The notes beneath the pieces are model-generated. The model was not told where the DNA came from, made no database searches, and saw nothing but the letters and a program-made list of their open reading frames with translations. From positions 413,835 to 477,834 of the forward strand of contig VZTJ01004779.1 of NCBI GenBank assembly GCA_013397795.1: DNA of 64,000 bases. Direction: 5' to 3'. Below, in pieces: positions 52,501-64,000 of the stretch (position 1 is the stretch's first letter; each line of letters starts with the position of its first letter). Source of the stretch: Orthonyx spaldingii (taxonomy: Eukaryota; Chordata; Aves; Passeriformes; Orthonychidae). The position numbers and the translations under genes are program-made.

Positions 52501-55500
52501 GAGGCATTTGTGAAGAAAAGTAACATAGGAAGCAGTGTAACCTTGATTTATGCAACTGTAAAGAGCTGAGTAGTAAAGAATGCATGAATTATTAATCACA
52601 TCTATCACTGGCAGCATTAATTACCTGGTGACAGAAATCCTAGTGGACCCTGTTTGCTGAGTAGTCCTCTCAAAAGCAATTGAGAATTTGTGAATTCATG
52701 TTATTTCTCATCTCCCTACAGAGAATTAGTGGTCTGAAGAAACAGACAAAGCTGGTAACTGAACCACCTACCCCTGTCCCTCACTAAGGTGACAGTGTTT
52801 ACTCACGATGCTGCACACTCAGGAGATCTAATTACCCTTCTTCAATGCCAAAACAAACACCAAAAGGAGCCACAGCATGTTTAGAAATGCATCACTTTCT
52901 TGCTGTTGGCAACTATACAGAAAGAACTTATGTGAGGAGGCCATTCATCAGCCTTCAGGTCTGAAGGAACACCACAGCTACACTGAAACAGGGCAGCTTT
53001 GAGATTGAGGGTCTCAGTGCTTCTCTGGTGGCACACAGCCCACTGCAGTCCCACTGCAAGTCAGGAAAGGCAAAGGAATGGCAAATAGCTCTGACTGGAG
53101 ATTTCATTTACTTAGTTGTTGTTACAGGACAGCTCAGAGCTATGAGGAAGAGGAGAAAACATGAGACAAGTCTGCCTCTTACATCCAAGACCTCAGTTCA
53201 ACTAAAATATTAGGAAACATCCACTTTCCTGACTCATTAAAACAGCAGGAAAGCATTTTAATTCTTTGCAAAAGTTTGACTCTCTGTCACTGCAGACCCA
53301 CATGCTTTCTATTTAGTGTCACTGCAGTACATCCTAGTCAGTATTACCTATCCTACTGTATATAACCTATGTAATGTACTGCTTTCTATGGACAACAAAA
53401 ACTTGTCTTTCTCTCTCTCTGAAATACATTCACTCTTGAGGAAATTGGTTTTGAGAGGGTTTTATAATTGGATTTTTCTTTCATATTGCAATACAGTAAT
53501 AATGCCTTCCACAGCAAGATTGCTTTTTGTCGACTGAATGCAGAAATGGTCTTATCACAATATTCTGTGTGATGCAAAACTCAGCATAAGCCTGAAGACC
53601 TAAAGCTCAAATAAAACATTTTCAGCCATTGGAAATATTCTCTAAAATGCTCACATTTTAACAAATATAAATTATTTAGCAGTCAAATCTTAGCCATACA
53701 TTATTTAAGGAAGTCATACTTATAAGCTACAGAAACACTAAGGTCTTAAAATGCTAGCAGATAAATAATGAATATCTAACAAGAGGTCCTTGGAACTGAC
53801 AAAACCCCAGTCAGAACCATGTCACAGCTAGGTTAGTTTCTAAGTTAGAGAATGCATTTCAGAAGAATTCAAAATAGGCAACAGAGCTTTTTAAACTGTC
53901 CAAAAGCAAAACCTCAGAATTACAATTTCAAAGAGTATTTTTCATTTAAGTAACAAGTCAAGATGGAAATATTTGGAGGCCAGAAACTGCAGCTGAAACC
54001 CAACTGGAGGACAGAATGCAATAAACAGCTCAAAAGAGACAGAGCAAAGAGAAAAGGGCTTTTTTGAAAAGCAGGAAACTGCAGAGAGCAGATGAAAAAG
54101 AGAAATGACGACAAGGTGCTCCCAATATCACAGCACTGCTTCTTGTTGGTACTTGTGGCTGCTTTCCTGGGAGCTGCTGAGAAGTGACTGCATGGCCTGA
54201 CTCTCACTGTAAAAGTGTACAAGACACAGCAGAGAGAGCTAAACCTGAGTTATCAAAAGTTATCACAAGTGTATGCAACAGGAGCTATGTCAACACAGGC
54301 AGGAGAGGGCGACTCGTGCACCACATCCAGCTCAGCATCTCCAAGGAGATGCACCCCGGGAACAAAGGAATGTCTTCATCCTGAGGCAATAAGCAAAGTT
54401 TACAGGGAGGGCATTTTAGGATCTGCATGGGAAGGAAGATGTGTTCACCCACCGGAACCAGGCTCACACAAGGAATTAGGTGTCAGGTTGCTGATTATCT
54501 TTGGCAACAGCCAAAAAAGGTTTGCACAAACTTGATGGAGGAGAACGACTAGGAAATAGAAATCTAAAGGGACAAGACTGTTTTTAAAAGTAGGTAAGTT
54601 ATATAAATGGCTCCTGACTGACCCTATCTGAATAGCTTTTTTTCTAAACAGGAATCAGTGTTTCATCTATAAAATCACAGTTATCTGGCTGTGACAAGCA
54701 ACCAGGACAACAAGAACTTGTTCACTTTTCAGCAGCCACCTTACATTTTACATACAAGTTATTTATAGCAGTTTGCAGAGACAAAAGTCATGATTTTGTC
54801 ATAATCCATGAAAATCACAGCAGTGTGACCTCCATGCTGTGAGACAGAGCTCTCTGTCCCTGCTGTGATGAGCACCCACAAAAGGCGAGGCTGCCTGTGG
54901 TGGCATCTCATCCATAACTGTTCCTCCAGTAGCACAAATGAGAAAAACAAGTTTACAGGCTCAGCTCCAGTTTAAACCAGGACTGGCAAACTTCAAACTA
55001 GGTATTTTAAGGTGTAATTCCTGCTAAAAGAGATCTTTTACCATCCCTCATCAGTAATTGCTAAATTAAATAAAGCCCATGCAGAAATTTAAGGCATAAA
55101 CTCTCAAAGGGCTTTTTAGCTTACTTAGCAATCTAGCTCCATGTTATGCTAGTTTTCATGTGCTACCTTTCTAATCTAAAACTAGTCTGCTTTAAAAGTC
55201 ACCCTCCTTTCTGCTAGGCAGCTTATTTTGTATACAGAGAGAAAAGTATTACCATTTTTTTTCTTCTTCCATGATTCACTACATAACGGTGTTTAAAAAA
55301 ATACCACCCATCTCCTCAAAACTAAGCTATCTTATCATCTGTCTTGTACTAGCTACTAGGTATTTCTTAGCTACAGTCCTGAAGATGCAAAGTATGATGT
55401 CTTATTTCAAAATACTGATTTTTTTCTGCACTTTAGAAAGTACTTGGACTTTATGTGCTATGTAGTAGAAAGTTTGTGGTTTGTTTCAAACACAATCTCC

Positions 55501-56323
55501 CTGCTGTTCAGTGAGCAAGGGCTTTGTTTACTACAGGTTTCTGTGTGAAACATTTTCCTCATTCTTGATGCCTACAATCTTCTACATTCTCCCAAATACT
55601 CCTGAGAAAAAGTCTGTGATGGAGTCACTGTAATTGATTAGCACCATCCAAAGAACACTTAAACATGGAGAGAAGATCTACGACACTGCCAACTCTTGCA
55701 TTATTTCCTTGACAAGCCTAAGGTAAATGATTAGTGCATTAAACCCTCAATGTAAGCAGAAGTACCTAGCTCTTACAGAAGCAAAAAAAAAGTGCATGAA
55801 AATGCCAATAGACTGTACCATAAAAGCTGAAGGCAGTAGAAGACAAACAAAGCCATGTTTTTTGGGTAGAACTACATGATTTATACATTACAGTCTGGTT
55901 TTGGTAACTCACAGTGGCAATTACCAATCGTCCAGGGTCAAGGTCTCCTGTTTTTTGTGCTGATGGCCCAAGATTCCAGAGTACTGTATAAAGAGGACTG
56001 AGGTGTTGTGATGCCTCAAGTATCCACTTGGGGTTTTTTTATGGTGATTAATGAAGATAACTTCAATTAAATTTGTAATTAGAAGTGGTAAATGATATTT
56101 TGTGTTGAAAGACTAAAGAAATGGCAACAAGCAACACCAAACGAAGAGAAAGAAAAGAGGACCCAACTTTTACCCACTATGAAATTATTTATCAGAAGAA
56201 AATGTAGATTTATAACTCATTTTATCCCTAAAAATGCTACCAAACTGAATTCCATCTAACCATACAGTATAATTATTTCGCAGATTTTTTATTTCAAATT
56301 GGGCAGCTGGTGGTATAACCCAC
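49557..56323 (-). other. DMD: DMD intron 74
   Basis: The 6.8 kb intron between exons 74 and 75 shows no recognised transposon, exon or RNA gene. Homopolymer A runs occur near 50,398-50,407 and 51,000. Its open frames (up to 106 codons, near 54.2-54.5 kb) look like chance. Confidence 0.88.
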
Positions 56324-56482
56324 CTGTTTTCCTCCTCCAGGTCTGCGAGGATTCTCTCCAGTTCCCCTCTTTCCTCACTCTCCAGAGAAATCAGGATCTG
56401 GGCAGGGCTTCGGGGCTGGCTCAGGGGGGACTCCTGGTTCAGACTTTGGCAGTAGTGCTGGATTAACAAGTGTTCATCATCG
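56324..56482 (-). CDS. DMD: Dystrophin exon 74 (159 bp), syntrophin site and start of coiled coil
   Basis: It encodes DDEHLLIQHYCQSLN, then QPRSPAQILISLESEE and ERILADLEEEN, about human residues 3465-3518. The first half completes the syntrophin-binding segment; the second half starts the leucine-zipper coiled coil that pairs with dystrobrevin. Acceptor TTCCAG and donor GTGGGT are on the minus strand. Joined to exon 73 the junction codon is ATC (Ile), as in mammals. The only clear change from the human protein is Glu for Asp in NQ-E-SPLS. The open frame continues into intron on both sides without a stop for a short distance, so ORF length overstates the exon. Confidence 0.98.
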
Positions 56483-59400
56483 CTGGAAAACACAGGAGGA
56501 TAAAACAGGCTGTTCCCTTCCTTCTTTTAACTTCACTGTGAATACGAGGAGATGATTCACTCCCAAGTCTCTCATTTCTCACAAAGAGATTTGCTGAACT
56601 CTTTGTAACCAACAGCAGAGCAATGCACCTTAAAGCAAAATCTGCTGACCTGCTTCACTGAGTCTCTGGTAATTTTCCTTCTCTGCAGAGACCACCTCCC
56701 TCCTCTGCTTCTCAGATACTTAAAGCCAAGTTTTGCAACAGCTGACAACCTCAGCTTTCCTCTTCTGACAAACTTCAATTAGGAATTTGCTTGCAAAAAA
56801 AAAAAAAGCAATTTTCTGCTGCCTGATCTGCATTGTGGAAGGGTCATTCAGGCAAGGGCAATGCATTTATTTTTGTACTTACAAAGTCTCCTTATGTAAT
56901 AAGTGTGTGCTTTATTTATCTGGTTTTTTCTCTATGAAATTCTACATGAGGTAAGCAAGAAAAACCAAGCCTGAACTAATATAATGAAAGTATGTAATTT
57001 TCCACTCAGGTGTTCGGTTTTTTTAAATTTAGAAGTGATGTACACTGTCAGAATACAAATATACTCTGTTTAATAGGTATGATCTCTTTCTTTATTTCTA
57101 TTGCCCCTGAAGGTGTCTGGCATCTGAAACAGAAATATCTCTGGAAGAGAAAAGGAAACACAGTTCTAAAGACCTTGATCACCTCCCATGACTACGTGGA
57201 TCGTTTTAAGTGTGGTTTAGGTGCTAAGGAGATGCATCCAAGCCTTAAGCAAAGCAACTTAGACCAGCAGTAACTGAGAAAACATGAAAGGTTTCCCATG
57301 ACACCATAAGACAGGGTCAATAAAAAGGACACTGCTGTTGGAAATCTCATATAACAAAATAATTCAGTCTAGTCAGTCTAGGTTTTTTTGCTGTTATGTT
57401 TCTAAGTCAGAATCTAACAGGCATTTTGAACAGCTGCTATTGTTCAAAAATTATAATTTTCCTTGTTTTCATTTTGTTCCTGAAAATGTTAATGATGCAA
57501 TTTTATGACTGCAGGAGTGCCAAAGCAATGTAGAGCACATTAACATTAGTTCATAAAAGAGAAGTATTAATTTTTCACAAAAGGAAAGGCTTGCCAGTTC
57601 CTAAATTTATACTTTTCATGAGGCACTTCAACTGTGATTTCCTTCACACCACAGCTTTGCATTTATAAATATTCTTATAGCTCTTAAGTGAATTAACAGT
57701 GAACAAGTGACATAACTATGGCAGTGCAATGTCACTTTACAAGCATATTCTTTTTGTGTCATTTTCAGCCTGCACAGGTATTTTATACATCATTGCAGTG
57801 ACACTATATATTGAAACATTTTGTGATATATATATATAAATAAATATATATATGCTATGTTTTTCTTTCCCTCCTTTCTTGTTTCCATCTATCATCCTAC
57901 CTGTACTGATTAGCCAAATTATCTAAACCCTGCAAGAATAACAAATAATACTCAAGCATAACCTGACAAGCAAAACCGAAGTAATTACAGTTGTGAGTTC
58001 ATGGCAAGCTTTGATTTTCCTGCAATTTGGATTTATCTGGATAATATTTCTTCCAAAATTCAAAATGCACAGATCTACTCTCATTTTAATTGTACAAACT
58101 GAGGAACAAACTGGATAGCCATGGTTAACTTATTAACTGAATCATGCCAGTACAACTTCTAATTAATCAAAGAATGAATTGAACAATAAGACCAAAGTGC
58201 AATACAAGAGATGCTGTGTATGCATGATTTTTGTGACAAGGACACTGAAATATTTCAGTGGGACAACATAAAATTCCAATTATTATGGCATTACTACTAT
58301 CCATAACTCTACAAAATTAACATACAGCTTGGAAACAAAGTTTTCATTAACTGCATGAAACTACACTGACATTGCCTATGCATTAGTTTTGAGGTGTCAT
58401 TTTAACTTTCTCCTTTTTGAACCAATGTATTAAAATAATGTACTTGGTTCTACAGGGGAATTTCATTCAAAGCTGGTAGGCAACGATCCTACCAAGTCAA
58501 AAGAGAAACTATTTTGAAACAAAGAACCAGCTTTATCACTATCCAAGAACATTCTGAGCTCACAGGCTGAGAATCAACCTCATAAAATGCTATTCATTAG
58601 GAATCTCAATTTAAGTGAATGGAAACTGGCCAGAGTTCTGTGTTGTAAAGCACTGCTACAAATTTAGATTATGTCTGAATTTTCAAAAAAATCCCTCCCT
58701 TAAACTGTGATAAGCATGAGATCATGTAGAATAGATAAAAACACGTCTGCAGAAATTGGGGTTTTCATATCTGATTGATTCAGGATCCATGCTATGGCTT
58801 CTCCTACACAGTTAATGAACCAAGATCAAATTTTCAAACACACCCATGATGTAGCTGCTTCAGTGCTTTCTTCAGAAACATTACTCACAGCTAGTTCTAT
58901 GTCCTTTCATGCACAGAATAAACAACACCAAGTATATTATCAGAGGAGAACCACAAAGGGTCTCAGTGAAACATTAGATTTAACTACCTCTTAAAAATCA
59001 AAATTTTTATTTATAACTTTACTTTTAAAGTAATACAACGAATGCTTGTCAGAGTCCAACTTACAGTTTACTACTGCTAGTATTTCATGGTGATGATCAG
59101 TCCGTCCTGGCTTACATTTGCAAAGTATTTGGGGTATTTGTAGACCAAAGATTTCTGTTTAGCCTCACTTATGTCTCATATGACACTTTTCCCACACCAA
59201 CGTTTTCTAGCTTACAGCAATTTAACCATGATTAAGCTTGAACTAAAACGGGGGTTTTTTGTATCTTTGTCCTTAGAACTCATCAGATGATGACCATTTT
59301 TTTGGATATAGAAATTATTTGCTGAATAAATCAGCAATTTTTGGAAAGAAGCGAGTAGTTTTAATTTTGAAGGTATCAATCATTTGTTGTATAAATTTGG

Positions 59401-59578
59401 TATTAAGCTATAAGCCATTAATCCAGACACTGATACAAACTGAAAGGACATGAGTACATCATTAAATTGAACCAGATGTGGTACATGGCCATGCAAATTC
59501 AGCACTACAAAATTTCATTACAAGTTATTAACCTTCCCAAGAAAATATACCTCGAAACCACGCAAACAGCCTACTTAC
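56483..59578 (-). other. DMD: DMD intron 73
   Basis: The 3.1 kb AT-rich intron contains a poly(A) run near 56,795-56,808 and a short (TA)n stretch at about 57,826-57,853. Nothing else was recognised. Confidence 0.88.
57826..57853. repeat. (TA)n-rich stretch
   Basis: A short AT-only run with interrupted TA repeats in intron 73. Low complexity only. Confidence 0.85.
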
Positions 59579-59644
59579 ATGCTCTCATTAGGTGAAATAC
59601 TGTCATTTAGGTAAGAGCCATTGGTGTTCTCCATTTCTGCTAGC
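59579..59644 (-). CDS. DMD: Dystrophin exon 73 (66 bp), syntrophin-binding region
   Basis: It encodes LAEMENTNGSYLNDSISPNE plus the start of the next residue pair, about human residues 3443-3465. This region with exon 74 is the first syntrophin-binding site of dystrophin; syntrophins recruit nNOS and other signalling proteins to the membrane complex. Acceptor CCACAG and donor GTAAGT flank it on the minus strand. One change against the human protein is visible (Thr for Ser in the MEN-T-NGS motif). It is a phase 2-2 cassette like exons 72 and 74, so its alternative use would not break the frame. Confidence 0.97.
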
Positions 59645-60412
59645 CTGTGGAAAAATAAACAAGACTCATTAAAACCCATTATGTTTTTCAGAAGCTTTGT
59701 TTGTTCTAACATTCTGGGAAGAATTAAAGAGCGTGATGTTTTTGATGAATTTGAAACTCAAATTAATTTACACTCGCTGTTGATTACCAAAAGGTTTTGC
59801 AATAAGCTATCACAAAAGATTGTTTTTTACAATGGCCTGGCTAAATTCACTTCTAAGTTTTCAGCCCTTTCTCTGAGGTTATATTCCAACTTCTCTTGAT
59901 TAATTAATTCCAAAATCAAAGAAAAGCATTAAGATGCCAGGGGATTACACAAAGTGCTTTGTACCTGGCAATGTCATCGTCAAAACTGTGACGATCAGTC
60001 ATTTCTCATTAGTTTTCACACTCAGCCCCTCCTAAAAGTCCTGCATAATTCAGAAACACCTCTCCTGATCAAGTGATACTGGAGGAGAGAAAAAAGCCAG
60101 AATAACTATTTTTCACTACCTCAACCCTGGAAAATGTATTTGCTTGGTGGAAAAACATTTTTATATTTGCACAATTAATCCATTTTTTGATTCTTAAGAA
60201 CAGTAAGAAAGCAGAGAATTGAACTACAGCAGTGACATACCACTATTTTAGTCCTCCAAATCATGGAAAAAGCCTAAAAATCCTGTTTGTGGTATTTCAT
60301 GAGGTGAATTAACATTATAATGACACCTGAGATTCATATAAGAGTTTGGAGGTTTCTGCTCTTCTCATTTGTACTATTACACCAGGGTCCACAGTAAAAT
60401 CAAAACCCTATG

Positions 60413-60685
60413 CAGAATCACAGAAGGGTTTGGGTTGGAAGGGGCTTTTAAAGGTCTCCAGTCCAACACCCCTGCACTGAGCAGGGACATCTTCAACTAT
60501 AAGGGGTGGCTCAGAGCCCCGTCCAATTTGACTTTAAAAAATGTTTTCAGCGATGGGGCATCCACCACCTCTCTGGGCAACCTGATCCCAGTGCTTCAAC
60601 ACCCTCATTGCAAAAATCCCTTCCTTATATCTAGTCTGAATCGGCCCTCTTTTAAAACATTACCTCTTGTTCTATCACTACAGGT
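60413..60685 (-). mobile_element. CR1 LINE fragment in DMD intron 72
   Basis: The plus strand shows AATCACAGAAGGGTTTGGGT, then GATGGGGCATCCACCACCTC and TCTCTGGGCAACCTG, the reverse of a CR1 3' end. About 270 bp, 5'-truncated, same orientation as the gene. It takes up about a fifth of the 1.3 kb intron 72. Confidence 0.93.
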
Positions 60686-60960
60686 GCTATTAATATATCA
60701 GTAACTGAGTGCACAGCTTAACAAGGACCCCATGGGACCTAAATGCCAATTCTGACCACACAGGTGCTCTGGCAGGCAAGTTAGGACAGGCTGGTTAATG
60801 GCAAACACAGACAATGCTCTTGCATCCCAGAGCCTGCAAAGCAAAACCCCAAATTCTATGTTTCTTTAAGAAGTGCTCAGGTAGCCTCTAGCTCTTGGTT
60901 TATTTTCTTTTTAAAGTAATTTTAGAGAAAGATCTGCCTGACGTCCAGCTGGTCTCATAC

Positions 60961-61026
60961 CTGCTAGCATAATGTTCAATGCGTGAATGAGTATCATCGT
61001 GTGAGAGCTGAGGGGACGAGGCAGGC
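60961..61026 (-). CDS. DMD: Dystrophin exon 72 (66 bp)
   Basis: It encodes the stretch containing PASSPQLSHDD and SRIEHYAS, about residues 3421-3443 in human numbering, after the ZZ domain and just before the syntrophin-binding region. The minus strand shows acceptor TTATAG before the first exon base and donor GTATGA after the last. The exon starts on the third base of a codon and ends after two bases, so skipping it keeps the frame. It belongs to the exon 71-74 group known to be alternatively spliced in mammalian brain and muscle. Its last eight bases, GCTAGCAG, are identical to the first eight of exon 73. The match to the mammalian protein is essentially complete. Confidence 0.96.
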
Positions 61027-64000
61027 CTATAAGGCAGAAAACACTGATTAATCACAAACAATACCCCTTTAAAAGTAAAAAGACACGTAGCTATGCCTAT
61101 ACCCTCACATCTCTATGCCTTATGCCATGTTTGATAAAAAGCAAGTTAGAACTCCAGGCGCTGTGTGTGCCTCCTCAAGCCATCGGTGCAATGTTTTGTG
61201 GTGCCACACAGGGGATTTTGACCATTTGCAATCCATCTGTTGCCATGACTCTTCTTCACACCAATTCCTGAAGAAGCCTTTGCCAAAGGATTTATAGAAG
61301 AGCTTTCACTCTGGTTTTCCCCTCACACCTGCTTCCTTCGTTGGCATTTCTGCATCACATGCAGCCCTGCACCGGCTGCCAAAGTCCTGCTGGGAACCTC
61401 TCCTCTGCCTCCCACTCTGCTCCAGTGTGTGCTTCAAGCACACACCACTTAAAAAAGCCTTTAAGGATTACTCCATGAGTAGCTAGAAATAAATACAAGA
61501 AGCATAAAATGTCTGAAATGAGTCTTTAATAACACGCTGCAGACACTGATGATTTTGCCTAGCATCTTTTGAGAGCTGCAACCTCAACTGTAGCTCAGTG
61601 TGTTATACAGGGGGACAGTGTCAATTATGTTGTGTTTTCTGCCTGACAGATGGTATGAGGTCCTCTTCAGCTTTTTGTTGATGAAAACAATTCATGGGGC
61701 TTTTCTCATCCATTAGAGTATTGTTTCTTACAGCCTTAGCTCTGGAAAACACCAACATTAAATTATGTTGTCTATGCAGTTCAGACAGCACCCTTTGCTG
61801 CCATGTGGGATTTATCTGTGTATTGGGAGGTACCAACTAACAAGAACTGATGCAGCTTCCCAAACTGTATGTCAATTTCATATTTTTGCTAAATTTCAAC
61901 TGCCCTTTATTCCATCTCTACCAACTCTCCTTCTGGAACTCCTGATGGAGGAAGGAGTTTCCCCCCCTTTTAAATTGTTGGATACTGTGGTTCAGGTTGG
62001 GACTGCCCAAAAGTGATTGCACTGCATTGCACAAGCAGGTAGGTTTTGTATTTACTGGTTATAAACCAAAACTGCAATAATCTTCTGGTTTGCAACGTTC
62101 CCATGTTAGGAGTTTGACAATCCTGCTGTAAATCTACTAGATTTGTCAGCTTCCAGGTTTCTAATCAGCCTCCAAAGGGCTCTAGATCAGGGTCCTTCTG
62201 AATTCATAGAGCTGTATGCTGGATACACAAAATTCGTCATCATTAACATCTCTTCTCACAGCCCAGCAAAGTTTTTCCTCCTTAAGACATTACAGGTCAA
62301 GTATAACAAATCTCGTTTTGTCTGAAATGAGTTTTGGCCTCTACTTTTACTCATCACATGTTCAAGCATTACCACAGCACACCAGAGGAGGATAAATACT
62401 CAGTTCACAGAGTTCCTCAGTGCAGCAGAGATTCAGTGGATGGGCAATTCCTTCTCTGTAACTTGATACCCTATTTTGTGTAAGAACGTGTACAGTGCAG
62501 GGAAGGATGGGGGAAAGGATGCAATTTCTTTAGAGTAGTGGATCACGGAGCAAGACAACAATAGTTTTCTGATAAACTGAAGTTATCCTCATTTTTCTAT
62601 TTTTTTGTCATACAGCAGATGTTAAGCTGGTCTTAACTGGAACCATCAATGCAAGGAGAGGTCTTGTTTTCAACACACACACAAATGTTGATGCTAACAC
62701 TGTGCACAGACTAGGAAATATGTGTTAAAAGTAGTTTTAATTTTGAGCTGTATCATTCTCCTAGTGTCTGTCACCCTGGCACTGCACATGTATTTGTACC
62801 AGTATGAAGGAAGGGACAGCACTTGGCTGGGACCCACCGGGCAATGAGGAGATGTCACTTTCTGCAGTACTGCATGGCAAAAGTCAGGCCTGACTGTATA
62901 AACATATCCCTGCTGCCTTGAAACTATGCTTCAACTTCAAAAGTGACCAAGTTGTGTTATATATGTATAAATATATATATATATTTTAAAAGACAACACA
63001 GTGTTGTGTAACTTGCTGGAGCTGATTCACTCTGCCAGCTGCAAGTCGAGTGAGGCTACAATTCCAGGTTTGTCTCTCCTTCAGAACATACTGCAATGGA
63101 GATATACCTCAAACAGCTTTTAAAAAGTTTACTTAAAAAAGCAAACCTGCTAGAGAAGCATTGCTTTGTGTTGAATTCAGCTGCCTCAGAGGTACTTTTG
63201 CCAGTCTCTGGGCAAACTTGAGAATGACTATGCTGCATTTTACATACTCTTAGTGACCACCTGTGCTAGAGCTCACAGTCAATCCTTTCTGAGCACACAC
63301 ACCCAGCACACCTAATCAGCTCAAACAGTCAGCAAGAAGGCTGAGTGACACAGCCAATATTTAGCCAAGATAACCATCCTTTTTACAAGGGCTCCACAGC
63401 TGCCTTGCTCAAGCTGGGGTCTGCAGGAGCAGCCTGGGAATTCTAGTCAAGTCAAGTGGTGACCAAATGGCAAACATCACCTTCCTGTAATTCCCTGCAC
63501 CCCCCCGAGACCTGGCTGGCAGGATGAGGGTACTTTTCTTTGTTCAGCATTTTAGCTGATGCTTTCTGAAAATGTAGAAACCAGTAAATTGTATTTGCTT
63601 CATTGTATCATCACAGTTCATGTAAAAGGACACAAATTCTCACAACTTGTGAACTGTCCCTTTAATGCCTGGCAAAGCAGAGTATCTGGGTAAAATACTG
63701 GATAATAAGCAGTCAGAACCATTAACTTTCAACAAAAAAAATTTATCTATTTATAAACAGGTCTATGTATACCACATGCTGGTGTCAGAATAGCACTAGC
63801 GTTGCTGAGTGCTGCCAGGTGATGCTTTTCTGAGGCACTTCAAAGATAACCAGAAAACTGGCATGAGAGCACCAGAAAAAGGCATGAGTGTAGAAAACAT
63901 GGGAAAGTTTTATGATAACTGGTTTGTCTGCTGAAGCTGGAATCACCCTGTAACTGAGAAACAGCTTTAAACCTGGGTAGCTCAGTAGCTTGAATTGCAG
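61027..64000 (-). other. DMD: DMD intron 71, partial
   Basis: This is the exon 72-proximal part of intron 71. I looked for the 39 bp exon 71 (encoding the stretch around TLINFWPVDS in human) and did not find it, so it should lie beyond the right edge. The segment is AT-rich with a (TA)n-like stretch near 62,957-62,985. No other feature seen. Confidence 0.85.
62957..62985. repeat. (TA)n-rich stretch
   Basis: A short run of TATATA with interruptions in intron 71. Low complexity only. Confidence 0.85.

Larger units (their letters stand above)
28019..64000 (-). other. DMD: Dystrophin gene, 3' part (exons 72-79, open at the right edge)
   Basis: Dystrophin links cortical actin to the dystroglycan complex at the muscle and neural membrane. 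This is the gene's last part, transcribed right to left. Eight exons were recognised by translating the minus strand and matching the vertebrate dystrophin C-terminus. Every internal junction has AG/GT and exon sizes equal the human ones (66, 66, 159, 244, 124, 93, 32). Introns as seen here are 71 (61,027 to beyond 64,000), 72 (1,316 bp), 73 (3,096), 74 (6,767), 75 (343), 76 (3,950), 77 (8,067) and 78 (6,196). Short products such as Dp71 would use the same exons. The gene start, exons 1-71 and all promoters lie outside. Utrophin is excluded by the exact match to the dystrophin-type tail and 3' UTR. Confidence 0.97.

Noticed and set aside
56185..56493. 102-codon minus-strand open frame around dystrophin exon 74
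   Set aside because: The exon is 56,324-56,482. The start methionine and the last 46 codons are intronic read-through.
60369..60704. 111-codon plus-strand open frame
   Set aside because: Mostly the reverse strand of a CR1 fragment in intron 72.
61027..64000. Dystrophin exon 71
   Set aside because: I searched by eye for the 39 bp exon and its flanking splice sites and did not find it; it probably lies beyond the right edge.

Overview
This 64 kb window is vertebrate genomic DNA, almost certainly from a bird. The minus strand carries the 3' end of the dystrophin gene (DMD). Eight exons, equivalent to human exons 72 to 79, read from about 61.0 kb down to 28.0 kb with consensus splice sites, the expected exon lengths (66, 66, 159, 244, 124, 93 and 32 bases plus the terminal exon) and a last exon of about 2.5 kb ending at an AATAAA signal. 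The avian assignment rests on several 5'-truncated CR1 LINE fragments and on a solo LTR of a type I recognise from songbirds and other neoavian birds. A passerine is likely but not proven.

Layout. 1-28,018 is the region downstream of DMD. I found no convincing gene there. It holds two short CR1 tails, one solo LTR, polypyrimidine tracts, GC-rich patches with chance-like open frames, a (TATC)n array of about 160 bp and several small tandem duplications. 28,019-30,507 is DMD exon 79: a very short coding end followed by a 3' UTR that matches the mammalian one closely at both ends. 30,508-61,026 holds exons 78 to 72 separated by introns of 0.34 to 8.1 kb. Three CR1 fragments lie in these introns, all in the gene's own orientation. 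61,027-64,000 is the start of intron 71 as read from the exon 72 side. Exon 71 was not found and should lie beyond the right edge.

What the exons encode. Together they give about 264 codons of the dystrophin C-terminal domain: the syntrophin-binding segment (exons 73-74), the leucine-zipper coiled coil that pairs with dystrobrevin (exons 74-75), a Ser/Thr/Pro-rich linker (75-77) and the tail (78-79). Exons 72, 73 and 74 all have lengths divisible by three and the same phase, so any of them can be skipped without changing the frame. Exon 78 is 32 bases, so including or skipping it switches exon 79 between two reading frames: a 3-residue end when included, a 31-residue hydrophobic end when skipped.

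The most interesting observation is at that dual-coding junction. The first codon of exon 79 is GCC, so the long-frame tail ends Ala-Thr-Met instead of the Asp-Thr-Met I know from mammals, while the change is silent in the exon-78-skipped frame. Other points worth a look are a diverged direct repeat in intron 76, an unexplained membrane-segment-like open frame antisense in intron 77, a YGCY cluster just downstream of exon 78, and two conserved 3' UTR blocks around a divergent middle. I saw no sign of an undescribed multi-gene system in this window.
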